DNA of 64,000 nt from Bolinopsis microptera (Eukaryota > Ctenophora > Tentaculata > Lobata > Bolinopsidae), in the NCBI RefSeq assembly GCF_026151205.1, contig NC_087080.1, positions 16,839,337 to 16,903,336 of the forward strand, read 5' to 3'. A program made the position numbers and the translations under genes. Shown here in pieces: positions 1 to 12,800 of the stretch. Position 1 is the stretch's first letter. The number at the start of each line of letters is the position of its first letter. The notes beneath the pieces were generated by a model, which saw nothing but the letters and a program-made list of their open reading frames with translations, was not told the origin of the DNA and did no database searches.

Positions 1-562
1 TTAGAAGTTGGTGTTTCAGGGGCACGACCTATAACCAGCACGACCAGTACCAGTACCATACTGTATAACCAGTTCAGTTAATGACAGTTAAACAAACTGC
101 ACTTAATCTGCTTCTAACAACAGCGTGGAAGTGTGGTCAGATAACATCGCTATTACCTGTAGTACCTGTAGTACCTGTAGTACCTGTAGTACCAGGCCTT
201 TGTTCCACACTATAGTGTTGTTATGGTTACTATAGTGTTGTTATGGTTACTCTAGTGTTGTTATGGCTGTGTAAATGCGCAAATTACCTTGTTAGTCACT
301 AATTAAGTAACTGTAACTTATATAACTGTTGTAATGTCGTTATGTAGTTAGTGTATAAACCGTACCTCACTACACATTACTTAACCATTTCTCTACATCC
401 ACAAGTTTCAAATAATTCCCTTCCTCAGTTTCCAAGCAATGTTAACGAAGTTGTTCTGCGTTTTACTGTTTAGTTTTACTGTTTTATTGTTTTATTATTA
501 GTTTTGTTGTCCTGATGTTTGTAACTTGTTCAGTGTTTGTTCCAATGTAGTAAGTAGTACAG

Positions 563-602
563 CTCTCTCTCTCTCCTCTCTCTCTTCTCTCTCCTCTCTC
601 TC
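563..602. repeat. CT-rich microsatellite
   Basis: An interrupted run of CTCTCT with TCCT breaks. It is a low-complexity tract with no gene nearby. Confidence 0.8.
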
Positions 603-734
603 TTCCTTTGTAGTCATGCCGCCATTACACATACACCAGGCCTTTACACACACTACACACTACACAAGCATACCTTCAGTACACTAAGTTAGGAGAGCTA
701 ACTTTATAGGTTAGGTTGCAGTCTGCTTTGTCTA

Positions 735-778
735 TGACGTCACACCACGTGTTATGACGTCACAGTTCACACCACGTG
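735..778. promoter_or_regulatory. Paired CRE and E-box cluster
   Basis: Two perfect TGACGTCA palindromes (735-742 and 755-762) alternate with two perfect CACGTG palindromes (746-751 and 773-778) within 44 bp. Such sites are classical bZIP (CREB/ATF) and bHLH targets. No gene start is recognisable within several kb, so any regulatory role is inference. The same pairing recurs near 27.79-27.83 kb inside transposon-rich DNA, so it may be repeat-borne rather than a dedicated enhancer. Confidence 0.35.
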
Positions 779-859
779 GTTCTACAGCCCCAGCTGCTTT
801 TATAGGTTAGGTTGCAGTCTGATGTCTGCTTTGTCTAATTCTGAGGAAACATTCTCGTG

Positions 860-945
860 CGTCTCTGATTCTCGTGCTTCTCGTGCTTACCTCTTAGCGC
901 CGCTAAATTGTCTGTTTTTAACTGTTTTGGAGAACATTCTAGAGT
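860..945. repeat. 86-bp dispersed direct repeat, copy 1
   Basis: Nearly identical to 2039-2124. Both begin CGTCTCTGATTCTCGTG and end ACATTCTAGAGT. They are 1179 bp apart in the same orientation, so this is a segmental duplication or two copies of a short mobile element. I see no target duplication or terminal repeat. Confidence 0.8.
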
Positions 946-1038
946 TGTTTTAGGAGAGGTTACTTACCTGTAGTGCACTAATTTAGTGCTTACTTACTTA
1001 CTTTTATAGGTTAGGTTGCTGTCTGTAGTCTGCTTTGT

Positions 1039-1330
1039 CTAGTTACCTAGTTACCTAGTTACCTGGTTACCTGGTTACCTGGTTACCTAGTTACCTAGTT
1101 ACCTAGTTACCTAGTTACCTGGTTACCTGGTTACCTAGTTACCTGGTTACCTAGTTACCAGACTGTTTTACTTTTAGGAGAGGTTACTTTTATAGGTTAG
1201 GTTACAGTCTGTAGTCTGCTTTGTTTAGTTACCTAGTTACCTAGTTACCTAGTTACCTAGTTACCTGGTTACCTAGTTACCTGGTTACCTAGTTACCTGG
1301 TTACCTAGTTACCTGGTTACCTAGTTACCA
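1039..1330. repeat. Twin arrays of a 9-bp repeat (GTTACCTAG/GTTACCTGG)
   Basis: Two arrays of the 9-mer (about 1039-1160 and 1225-1330) are separated by a segment containing TTATAGGTTAGGTT and GTCTGCTTTG, which also occurs near 700, 800, 1005 and 1360. The arrangement looks like duplication of a larger block holding array plus spacer. Only one position of the unit (A/G) varies commonly. Confidence 0.85.
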
Positions 1331-2038
1331 GACTGTTTTACTTTTAGGAGAGGTTACTTTTATAGGTTAGGTTACAGTCTGTAGTCTGCTTTGTCTAATT
1401 CTGAGGAAACAAACCAAAATCATATTTAGCGACTATTCTGTTTGTTCATTCATCTCCAGTTTGAAAGAGTGTAACAAATTATCAGAGCATGATTTCCGTG
1501 AAATAATTAAGCTTTCTAGTTGCGGATCGCTGTCTTGGAATGATGTACGTTTGTCAAAATAATTGCTATTTTCATCGCTCTTTTTAATTATCCTCAATTG
1601 TCTGACGACAAAGAAAATCTTACCACGTAATGTGAAGAAATATTTGTGTGCATTATCAAAGTCTGAGATATTTGCTTAGAAGATATGAATTAGGTTTGCT
1701 AGACAGAAGAGATATGGGATCATTGTAAAGATATATCACGTGACAGAGTCAGGTAGATACGGGATCTTCTATCATTGTGTGTCTCAGCTTTACACCATTG
1801 TTCTAAAATAGAATTGTTCAATTCAATAGAATTATTAAATTCTCAGCCGTATCTGGAATTTTCTGAGCTGCTGGTTTTTGGTGAGTTTAAAATGCACATA
1901 TATCAGATGTTCTGGACTTTGCAAGAAGCAGTTCTCCCTGGCCGGGCGTTGCTTGTTGCTTGTTGAACAATGTTAATGTAGATACGATCACAATTTGTGC
2001 TTGCCACATAGCTGATCTCTGGATTGCAGGTTCTGTCG

Positions 2039-2124
2039 CGTCTCTGATTCTCGTGCTTCTCGTGCTTACCTCTTAGCGCCGCTAAATTGTATCTTTTTAA
2101 CTGTTTTGGAGAACATTCTAGAGT
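2039..2124. repeat. 86-bp dispersed direct repeat, copy 2
   Basis: Second copy of the repeat at 860-945, with only a few substitutions. It lies in otherwise featureless DNA. Confidence 0.8.
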
Positions 2125-2630
2125 ACTCTCAGTGTTTGACGTATTTCACATTTGTCGTAATGATGATTAATCGAAGTGATCATTAGCTAAATGTGTACAA
2201 AGTACACAGTACGTCTCGCTAAATGTTGCATGTTAATACAGGCTAACTGCTATCCTTACTGTAGAGCTCTTACTTTAGTGTAATGTAATACACTTTAGAG
2301 CCTAAAGTTTAGGGCCTTTTCTCACATAACTTACTAACTTAGAGAGTATGGGGGTTTTGAAAAGTTAGTGTAATTTCTGCGTAATACATTAACGTTCCCT
2401 TAATGTAATCAGTCACTCCGGATAGGAAGACAAATAACATCACTCTCACTCATTAATTTAGGAAGACAAATTTAGTGCTCCCCTTGTTGTGTTCTTTTAC
2501 ACTGATATTTTACCTTTCCTTACCAGTACAGTTACCTTTTGGTACGTATTGAGACCTTGAGGTACCGACTGTTACTGTGTGGTTCGTATTGTGATTTGTG
2601 ACCTTGTCGTTCGTACTGTGACCATGTGGT

Positions 2631-3116
2631 CAGTAAACGACCGGGATTGGCAATTTTGAGCTATCCCGGTCCCGGTCAAATGCTGATTTATGATCCTGGT
2701 CCCGGTTAATTCGGGATTCTTGGTCCCGGTCCCGGTCAATCACTCAAATTTGCCGGGATTTTGACCGGGATCTTTTACATAATTTCATTCACTGTGATTT
2801 TAAGTTTTTCCTTTCATTCATTGTGAATTTCATCTTTAAACATCCTCTGAGCCAAATAAAACAATGTTTAAAATTGCTAAACAAGTTTGAGTAATAAATT
2901 ATGATCATGAATTAACCAGTAATCGACCGGAATTCCCGGTACCGGGATTGGCAATTTTGAACTATCCCGGTCCCGGTCCCGGTCCCGGTTAAGTCACATT
3001 TTTCATCCCGGTCCCGGTCAAATGCTGATTTATGTTCCCGGTCCCGGTCCCGGTTAATTCAGGATTCTTGGTCCCGGTCCCGGTCAGGTCTGAAATCATG
3101 TCCCGGTCGTTTACTG
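2631..3116. mobile_element. hAT-like MITE, 486 bp, with intact TIRs and 8-bp target duplication
   Basis: The element starts CAGTAAACGACCGGGA (2631-2646) and ends with the exact reverse complement (3101-3116). It is flanked by identical 8-bp copies of CATGTGGT at 2623-2630 and 3117-3124. Eight-bp target duplications and CA-starting terminal repeats are typical of hAT transposons. The body is rich in CCCGGTC motifs and has no coding capacity. A second, imperfect left end (CAGTAATCGACCGG, near 2922) lies inside, and the following segment repeats the first half, so the element is an internal partial dimer. Confidence 0.85.
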
Positions 3117-3469
3117 CATGTGGTTCGTATTGTGACCTTGTCGTTCGTACTGTGACTATGTGGTACATACTGTAATGTTATTGAGCGTTCACATGTTATT
3201 ACGTCAGCAAGTTTTTGGACATTTCCAAACCGCCTCCCTCCTCGGCTGATGACGCAATATGTAAACGCCCCCACACCGTGAAATGATTCCCCTCCAGGGG
3301 GAAATGTCTCTTATGACAGTGCAGGCATACAGGTCGTGTTGTGAAGGTCGTGTTGTGACGTCAGAGACATGATATCATTTATTTGATTACTCCTACATTC
3401 CGGAACATGAACAAGTAATGAGTCCCCTGCTTCTGAACTACACTCTGTCTTTTGTCGAGCATGTTAGCT

Positions 3470-3509
<40 letters not shown>

Positions 3510-3850
3510 TACACGCCAGTAGTAGTCAGCTGTACAGTAGGGAGTTACCTTGTAGTTGTGATCCATGACTTCTATACATAAATAATCGGTTGTAACTGAA
3601 GTTAGAGCGATGCCTAATCGGTACCCACCCACATTCCACTCACTCGTTCTTATGTATGCGGTTTTATATTTCTTATTTTGGATAAATGGCTTTCATCTCC
3701 GTTCTTTTGTTGTATTCTTATCGCTTACATACGTTGCACTTTTCACGTGAGATTCCTCCCTGACAAGATCATTCTAATTTTTTTTGTGTTCCAAACGACG
3801 CCCCCCGAGTCAATGCTCCCGTCCGCCCCCGGTCCGTTAACAATCCCGCC
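3117..3850. other. Intergenic stretch with (GT)n microsatellite
   Basis: A pure GT tract lies at about 3474-3508. The sequence around TTCGTATTGTGACC (2582 and 3123) is itself a short duplicated segment. No gene is seen; the short open frames here have no family features. Confidence 0.6.
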
Positions 3851-6800
3851 CCGTCCAAGCAATGTCCGGTCCCACCCAGAGTAATGTCCGAGCCCAACTG
3901 TCCGGTAACGGGTTTCCAAAGTAAACTGCTTCCAGAGTCAACTGTAAAGTAACGTTCCACCCCAAATGTTTTCCAAGCCTGCTCCAATCAATGCCCCAAG
4001 TAATGTTCCCCCTCCAGGGGGAATGCCCCAAAAGTCAAGTCCGGTCAACTTTTTCCAGAGAATGTAACTAATTTCAACCGCTAAAAGTAATGCCCCGGCC
4101 CTGCTCCGACAACACCCCGGTCCCCCCAAGTAACTGCTGGTTGTGGGGTTTTTTTCCGAAATCACTCTAAGTCCAGAGTCAAACTCTAAAAAAACTGTCC
4201 GATCCAACGTCCAATTCAACTACTCCGAGGTAATCTAAAAAGTCATCCCCCGGTAACTTTCCTAAACGGCTTTCCAGAGCCCAATTCCGGAGTCAAGGGC
4301 CCCAATAAGGGTCCAAGAAAAGAAAGTTCAATGCCCAAGGCAACCTCCAATTAATCTCCAATTTAACACTGTCCAGATACGCCCCAATCATTTCAAGTCA
4401 ACACCCAACAAATGCTCCAAGTTCAATGTCCAGAGAATCTAATCAATCCCCAAGTCCAACTTTTTTTTTCCCGGTAACCCATAGAGCCCCCTGCTCCTTT
4501 TAACTGCTCGATAACTGCTCCAAAAACCCGGCTGGTACCTGCCCGGTAATTTTCCGAGAATGTGAGCCCAACTGCTCCAAGTCAACTGTCCAGATCAAAC
4601 TGCTCCAAGTCAACGGGTCCGAGTCAACTGCTCAGGTCAACTGCCCCAGAGTACCTCCCCCAAGTCAACTCCCCAATTCAATGCCCAATCAACTGCCCAA
4701 AGGCAACTGCTCCAAGCCCCAACCTGCCCAGAGTCAACGCTCCAAGTCACTTCCAAGTCAACTGCCCCAGAGTCAACTGCCCCGAGTAAACTGCTCAGAG
4801 AACTACTCCAGAGTCAACTGCTCCAGAGTAAACTGCTCCAGAGTCAACTGCTCCAGAGTCAACTGCTCCAGAGTCAACTACTCCAGAGCTCCAGAGTCAA
4901 CTGCTCCAGAGCAACCTGCTCCAGAGTCAACTGCTCCAGAGGTCAACTGCTCCAGAGTCAACTGCTCCAGAGTCAACTGCTCCAAGCAGCTCCAGAGTCA
5001 ACTGCTCCAGAGTCAACTGCTCCAGAGTCAACTGCTTCCAGAGTCAACTGCTCCAGAGTCAACTGCTCCAGAGTCAACTGCTCCAGAGTCAACTGCTCCA
5101 GAGTCAACTACTCTAGAGTCAACTGCTCCAGAGTCAACTGCTCCAGAGTCAACTGTTCCAGAGTCAACTGCTCCAGAAGTCAACTGCTCCAGAGTCAACT
5201 GCTCCAGAGTCAACTGCTCCAGATCAACTGCTCCAGAGTCAACTGCTCCAGAGTCAACTGCTCCAGAGCTTTCAGAGTCAACTGCTCCAGAGTCAACGCT
5301 CCAGAGTCAACTGCTCCAGAGTCAACTGCTCCAGAGTCAACTGCTCCAGAGTCAACTGCTCCAAGTCAACTGCTCCAGAGTCAAGCTGCTCAGAGTCAAC
5401 TACTCCAGAGTCAACTGCTCCAGAGTCAACTGCTCCAGAGTCAACTGCTCCAGAGTCAACTGCTCAGAGTCAACTGGCCTCCAGAGTCAACTGCTCATCA
5501 AGCTCCAGAGTCAACTGCTCCAGAGTCAACTCGCTCCAGAGTCAACTGCTCCAGAGTCAACTGCTCCAGAGTCAACTCTCCAGAGTCAACTGCTCAGAGT
5601 CAACTGCTCCAGAGTCAACTGCTCCAGAGCTCCAGAGTCAACTGCTCCAGAGTCAACTACTCCAGAGCAACTGCCCAGAGTCAACTGCTCCAGAGTCAAC
5701 TGCTCCAGAGTCAACTGCTCCAGAGTCAACTGCTCCAGAGTCAACTGCTCCAGAGTCAACTGCTCCAGAGTCAACTGCTCCAGAGTCAACTGCTCCAGAG
5801 TCAACTGCTCCAGAGTCAACTGCTCCAGAGTCAACTGCTCCAGAGTCAACTGCTCCAGAGTCAACTGCTCCAGAGTCAACTGCTCCAGAGTCAGCTGCTC
5901 AGAGTCAACTGCTCCAGAGTCAACTGCTCCAGAGTCAACTGCTCCAGAGTCAACTGCTCCAGAGTCAACTGCTCCAGAGTCAACTGCTCCAGAGTCAACT
6001 GCTCCAGAGTCAACTGCTCCAGAGTCAACTGCTCCAGAGTCAACTGCTCCAGAGTCAACTGCTCCAGAGTCAACTGCTCCAGAGTCAACTGCTCCAGAGT
6101 CAACTGCTCCAGAGTCAACTGCTCCAGAGTCAACTGCTCCAGAGTCAACTGCTCCAGAGTCAACTGCTCCAGAGTCAACTGCTCCAGAGTCAACTGCTCC
6201 AGAGTCAACTGCTCCAGAGTCAACTGCTCCAGAGTCAACTGCTCCAGAGTCAACTGCTCCAGAGTCAACTGCTCCAGAGTCAACTGCTCCAGAGTCAACT
6301 GCTCAGAGTCAACTGCTCCAGAGTCAACTGCTCCAGAGTCAACTGCTCCAGAGTCAACTGCTCCAGAGTCAACTGCTCCAGAGTCAACTGCTCCAGAGTC
6401 AACTGCTCCAGAGTCAACTGCTCCAGAGTCAACTGCTCCAGAGTCAACTGCTCCAGAGTCAACTGCTCCAGAGTCAACTGCTCCAGAGTCAACTGCTCCA
6501 GAGTCAACTGCTCCAGAGTCAACTGCTCCAGAGTCAACTGCTCCAGAGTCAACTGCTCCAGAGTCAACTGCTCCAGAGTCAACTGCTCCAGAGTCAACTG
6601 CTCCAGAGTCAACTGCTCCAGAGTCAACTGCTCCAGAGTCAACTGCTCCAGAGTCAACTGCTCCAGAGTCAACTGCTCCAGAGTCAACTGCTCCAGAGTC
6701 AACTGCTCCAGAGTCAACTGCTCCAGAGTCAACTGCTCCAGAGTCAACTGCTCCAGAGTCAACTGCTCCAGAGTCAACTGCTCCAGAGTCAACTGCTCCA

Positions 6801-9800
6801 GAGTCAACTGCTCCAGAGTCAACTGCTCCAGAGTCAACTGCTCCAGAGTCAACTGCTCCAGAGTCAACTGCTCCAGAGTCAACTGCTCCAGAGTCAACTG
6901 CTCCAGAGTCAACTGCTCCAGAGTCAACTGCTCCAGAGTCAACTGCTCCAGAGTCAACTGCTCCAGAGTCAACTGCTCCAGAGTCAACTGCTCAGAGTCA
7001 ACTGCTCCAGAGTCAACTGCTCCAGAGTCAACTGCTCCAGAGTCAACTGCTCCAGAGTCAACTGCTCCAGAGTCAACTGCTCCAGAGTCAACTGCTCCAG
7101 AGTCAACTGCTCCAGAGTCAACTGCTCCAGAGTCAACTGCTCCAGAGTCAACTGCTCCAGAGTCAACTGCTCCAGAGTCAACTGCTCCAGAGTCAACTGC
7201 TCCAGAGTCAACTGCTCCAGAGTCAACTGCTCCAGAGTCAACTGCTCCAGAGTCAACTGCTCCAGAGTCAACTGCTCCAGAGTCAACTGCTCCAGAGTCA
7301 ACTGCTCCAGAGTCAACTGCTCCAGAGTCAACTGCTCCAGAGTCAACTGCTCCAGAGTCAACTGCTCCAGAGTCAACTGCTCCAGAGTCAACTGCTCCAG
7401 AGTCAACTGCTCCAGAGTCAACTGCTCCAGAGTCAACTGCTCCAGAGTCAACTGCTCCAGAGTCAACTGCTCCAGAGTCAACTGCTCCAGAGTCAACTGC
7501 TCCAGAGTCAACTGCTCCAGAGTCAACTGCTCCAGAGTCAACTGCTCCAGAGTCAACTGCTCCAGAGTCAAGTCAACTGCTCCAGAGTCAACTGCTCCAG
7601 AGTCAACTGCTCCAGAGTCAACTGCTCCAGAGTCAACTGCTCCAGAGTCAACTGCTCCAGAGTCAACTGCTCCAGAGTCAACTGCTCCAGAGTCAACTGC
7701 TCCAGAGTCAACTGCTCCAGAGTCAACTGCTCCAGAGTCAACTGCTCCAGAGTCAACTGCTCCAGAGTCAACTGCTCCAGAGTCAACTGCTCCAGAGTCA
7801 ACTGCTCCAGAGTCAACTGCTCCAGAGTCAACTGCTCCAGAGTCAACTGCTCCAGAGTCAACTGCTCCAGAGTCAACTGCTCCAGAGTCAACTGCTCCAG
7901 AGTCAACTGCTCCAGAGTCAACTGCTCCAGAGTCAACTGCTCCAGAGTCAACTGCTCCAGAGTCAACTGCTCCAGAGTCAACTGCTCCAGAGTCAACTGC
8001 TCCAGAGTCAACTGCTCCAGAGTCAACTGCTCCAGAGTCAACTGCTCCAGAGTCAACTGCTCCAGAGTCAACTGCTCCAGAGTCAACTGCTCCAGAGTCA
8101 ACTGCTCCAGAGTCAACTGCTCCAGAGTCAACTGCTCCAGAGTCAACTGCTCCAGAGTCAACTGCTCCAGAGTCAACTGCTCCAGAGTCAACTGCTCCAG
8201 AGTCAACTGCTCCAGAGTCAACTGCTCCAGAGTCAACTGCTCCAGAGTCAACTGCTCCAGAGTCAACTGCTCCAGAGTCAACTGCTCCAGAGTCAACTGC
8301 TCCAGAGTCAACTGCTCCAGAGTCAACTGCTCCAGAGTCAACTGCTCCAGAGTCAACTGCTCCAGAGTCAACTGCTCCAGAGTCAACTGCTCCAGAGTCA
8401 ACTGCTCCAGAGTCAACTGCTCCAGAGTCAACTGCTCCAGAGTCAACTGCTCCAGAGTCAACTGCTCCAGAGTCAACTGCTCCAGAGTCAACTGCTCCAG
8501 AGTCAACTGCTCCAGAGTCAACTGCTCCAGAGTCAACTGCTCCAGAGTCAACTGCTCCAGAGTCAACTGCTCCAGAGTCAACTGCTCAGAGTCAACTGCT
8601 CCAGAGTCAACTGCTCCAGAGTCAACTGCTCCAGAGTCAACTGCTCCAGAGTCAACTGCTCCAGAGTCAACTGCTCCAGAGTCAACTGCTCCAGAGTCAA
8701 CTGCTCCAGAGTCAACTGCTCCAGAGCTTCAGAGTCAACTGCTCCAGAGTCAACTGCTCCAGAGTCAACTGCTCCAGAGTCAACTGCTCCAGAGTCAACT
8801 GCTCCAGAGTCAACTGCTCCAGAGTCAACTGCTCCAGAGTCAACTGCTCCAGAGTCAACTGCTCCAGAGTCAACTGCTCCAGAGTCAACTGCTCCAGAGT
8901 CAACTGCTCCAGAGTCAACTGCTCCAGAGTCAACTGCTCCAGAGTCAACTGCTCCAGAGTCAACTGCTCCAGAGTCAACTGCTCCAGAGTCAACTGCTCC
9001 AGAGTCAACTGCTCCAGAGTCAACTGCTCCAGAGTCAACTGCTCCAGAGTCAACTGCTCCAGAGTCAACTGCTCCAGAGTCAACTGCTCCAGAGTCAACT
9101 GCTCCAGAGTCAACTGCTCCAGAGTCAACTGCTCCAGAGTCAACTGCTCCAAGTCAACTGCTCCAGAGTCAACTGCTCCAGAGTCAACTGCTCCAGAGTC
9201 AACTGCTCCAGAGTCAACTGCTCCAGAGTCAACTGCTCCAGAGTCAACTGCTCCAGAGTCAACTGCTCCAGAGTCAACTGCTCCAGAGTCAACTGCTCCA
9301 GAGTCAACTGCTCCAGAGTCAACTGCTCCAGAGTCAACTGCTCCAGAGTCAACTGCTCCAGAGTCAACTGCTCCAGAGTCAACTGCTCCAGAGCTTCAGA
9401 GTCAACTGCTTCAGAGTCAACTGCTCCAGAGTCAACTGCTCCAGAGTCAACTGCTCCAGAGTCAACTGCTCCAGAGTCAACTGCTCCAGAGTCAACTGCT
9501 CCAGAGTCAACTGCTCCAGAGTCAACTGCTCCAGAGTCAACTGCTCCAGAGTCAACTGCTCCAGAGTCAACTGCTCCAGAGTCAACTGCTCCAGAGTCAA
9601 CTGCTCCAGAGTCAACTGCTCCAGAGTCAACTGCTCCAGAGTCAACTGCTCCAGAGTCAACTGCTCCAGAGTCAACTGCTCCAGAGTCAACTGCTCCAGA
9701 GTCAACTGCTCCAGAGTCAACTGCTCCAGAGCTCCAGAGTCAACTGCTCCAGAGTCAACTGCTCCAGAGTCAACTGCTCCAGAGTCAACTGCTCCAGAGT

Positions 9801-12800
9801 CAACTGCTCCAGAGTCAACTGCTCCAGAGTCAACTGCTCCAGAGTCAACTGCTCCAGAGTCAACTGCTCCAGAGTCAACTGCTCCAGAGTCAACTGCTCC
9901 AGAGTCAACTGCTCCAGAGTCAACTGCTCCAGAAGTCAACTGCTCCAGAGTCAACTGCTCCAGAGTCAACTGTTCCAGAGTCAACTGCTCCAGAGTAACT
10001 GCTCCAGAGTCAACTGCTCCAGAGTCAACCTGCTCTCAGAGTCAACTGCTCCAAGTCAACTGCTCCAGAGTCAACTGCTCCAGAGTCAACTGCTCCAGAG
10101 TCAACTGCTCCAGAGTCAACTGCTCCAGAGTCAACTGCTTCAGAGTCAGCTGCTTCAGAGTCAACTGCTCCAGAGTCAACTGCTCAGAGTCAACTGCTCC
10201 AGAGTCAACTGCTCCAGAGTCAACTGCTCCAGAGTCAACTGCTCCAAGTCAACTGCTCCAGAGTCAACTGCTCCAGAGTCAACTGCTCCAGAGTCAACTG
10301 CTCAGAGTCAACTGCTCCAGAGTCAACTGCTCCAGAGTCAACTGCTCCAGAGTCAACTGCTCCAGAGTCAACTGCTCCAGAGTCAACTGCTCCAGAGTCA
10401 ACTGCTCCAGAGTCAACTGCTCCAGAGTCAACTGCTCAGAGTCAACTGCTCCAGAGTCAACTACTCCAGAGTCAACTGCTCCAGAGTCAACTGCTCCAGA
10501 GTCAAACTGCTCCAGAGTCAACTGCTCCAGAGTCAACTGCTCCAGAGTCAACTGCTCCAGAGTCAACTGCTCCAGAGTCAACTGCTCCAGAGTCAACTGC
10601 TCCAGAGTCAACTGCTCCAGAGTCAACTGCTCCAGAGTCAACTGCTCCAGAGTCAACTACTCCAGAGTCAACTGCTCCAGAGTCAACTGCTCCAGAGTCA
10701 ACTACTCCAGAGTCAACTGCTCCAGAGTCAACTGCTCCAGAGTCAACTGCTCCAGAGTCAACTGCTCCAGAGTCAACTGCTCCAGAGTCAACTGCTCCAG
10801 AGTCAACTGCTCCAGAGTCAACTGCTCCAGAGTCAACTGCTCCAGAGTCAACTGCTCCAGAGTCAACTGCTCCAGAGTCAACTGCTCCAGAGTCAACTGC
10901 TCCAGAGTCAACTGCTTCCAGAGTCAAACTGCTCCAGAGTCCAACTGCTCCAGTCAACTGCTCAGAGTCAACTGTCAGACTCCAGAGTCAACTGCTCCAA
11001 GTCAACTGCTCCAGAGTCAACTGCTCCAGAGTCAACTGCTCCAGAGTCAACTGCTCCAGAGTCAACTGCTCCAGAGTCAACTGCTCCAGAGTCAACTGCT
11101 CCAGAGTCAACTGCTCCAGAGTCAACTGCTCCAGAGTCAACTGCTCAGAGTCAACTGCTCCAGAGTCAACTGCTCCAGAGTCAACTGCTCCAGAGTCAAC
11201 TACTCCAGAGTCAACTACTCCAGAGTCAACTGCTCAGAGTCAACTGCTCCAGAGTCAACTGCTCCAGAGTCAACTGCTCCAGAGTCAACTGCTCCAGAGT
11301 CAACTGCTCCTGGAGCTCAGAGTCAACTGCTCCCAGAGTCAACTGCTCCAGAGTCAACTGCTCCAGAGCTCAGAGTCAACTGCTCCTGAGTCAACTGCTC
11401 CAGAGTCAACTGCTCCCAGAGCACTGCTCAGAGTCGAACTGCTCCAGAGCAGGTTCAGAGTCACTGCTCCAGAGTCAACTGCTCCAGAGTCAGCTGCTTC
11501 AGAGTCAACTGCTCCAGAGTCAACTGCTCCAGAGTCAACTGCTCCAGAGTCAACTTGCCCAAGTCAACAGCTCTAAGCTCCAGAGTCAACTGCTCCAGAG
11601 TCAACTGCTCCAGAGGTCAACTGCTCCAGAGTCAACTGCTCCAAGTCAACTGCTCCAGAGTCAACTGCTCCAGAGTCAACTGCTCCAGAGTCAACGCTCC
11701 AAGCAACTGCTCCAGAGTCAACGCTCCAGATAAAATTTTCCAGATAAACTGCTCCAGAGTCAACGCCCCAAAGTCAACTTTCCCGATCAACTGCTCCAAG
11801 TCAACTGCCCAGAGAAACGTTCCAAGTCAACTGTCCAGAGTCAACTCCCCAGAGCAACTGCCCCAGATCACTGCCCCAAGTAAATGCTCCCAGAGCCCAA
11901 TCAACCCCAAAAGGTAAAACGCTCCGGTTTCAACTGCTCCAGAAAACTCCCAGAGTCAACGCTCCGATAACTGCCCAAGTAAACTACCCAGAGTAACTCT
12001 CCAAGAAAAACTCTCCAAGTCAACGCTCCAGGCCCAACTGCTCCAGAGTAACTGCACAGAGCAACTGCTCCAGATCAACTGCCCCAGAGTTTTCCCCAAG
12101 TCAACTGTAAAGGCAACTGTCCAATCAACTGACAAAGTAAAACTGCTCCAGAGTCAACTGCTCCAGAGTCAACTGCTCCAGAGCAACTGCTCCAGAGTCA
12201 ACTGCTCCAGAGTCAACTGCTCCAGAGTCAACTGCTCCAGAGTCAACTTCTTCAGGAGTCAACTGCTCCAGAGTCAACTGCCCAGAGTCAACTGTCTCCA
12301 GAGGTCAACTGCTCCAGAGTCAACTGCTCCAGAGTCAACTGCTCCAGAGTCAACTGCTCCAGAGTCAACTGCTCCAGAGTCAACTGCTCCCAGAGTCAAC
12401 TGCTCCATAGTCAAACTGCTCCAGAGTCAACTGCTCCAGAGTCAACTGCTCAGAGTCAACTACTCCAGAGTCACTGCTCCAGAGTCAACTGCTCCAGAGT
12501 CAACTGCTCCAGAGTCAACTGCTCCAGAGTCACTCTCCAGAGTCAACTGCTCCAGAGTCAACTGCTCCAGAGTCAACTGCTCCAGAGGTCAACTGCTCCA
12601 GAGTCAACTCTCCAGAGTCAACTGCTCCAGAGTCAACTGCTTCCAGAGCTTAGAGTCAACTGCTCCAAGTCAACTGCGCCAGAGTCAACTGCTCCAGAGC
12701 TTCAGAGCAACTGCTTCCAGAGTCAACTGCTCCAAGTCAACTGCCCAAGTCACCCTACTCCAGAGTAAACTCCCAATAAAACTGTCCAGGGTAAAACTGC

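Noticed and set aside
1775..1966. 63-codon frame MCVSALHH...
   Set aside because: No domain, signal peptide, splice context or neighbour supports it.
4681..11733. 2350-codon open frame (ESTAP / RVNCS / QSQLL repeats) as a mucin-like gene
   Set aside because: It is produced by a 15-bp unit with no forward stop. The peptide repeat changes frame many times at single-base indels, and the first Met lies in decayed repeat, so there is no sign of protein selection.
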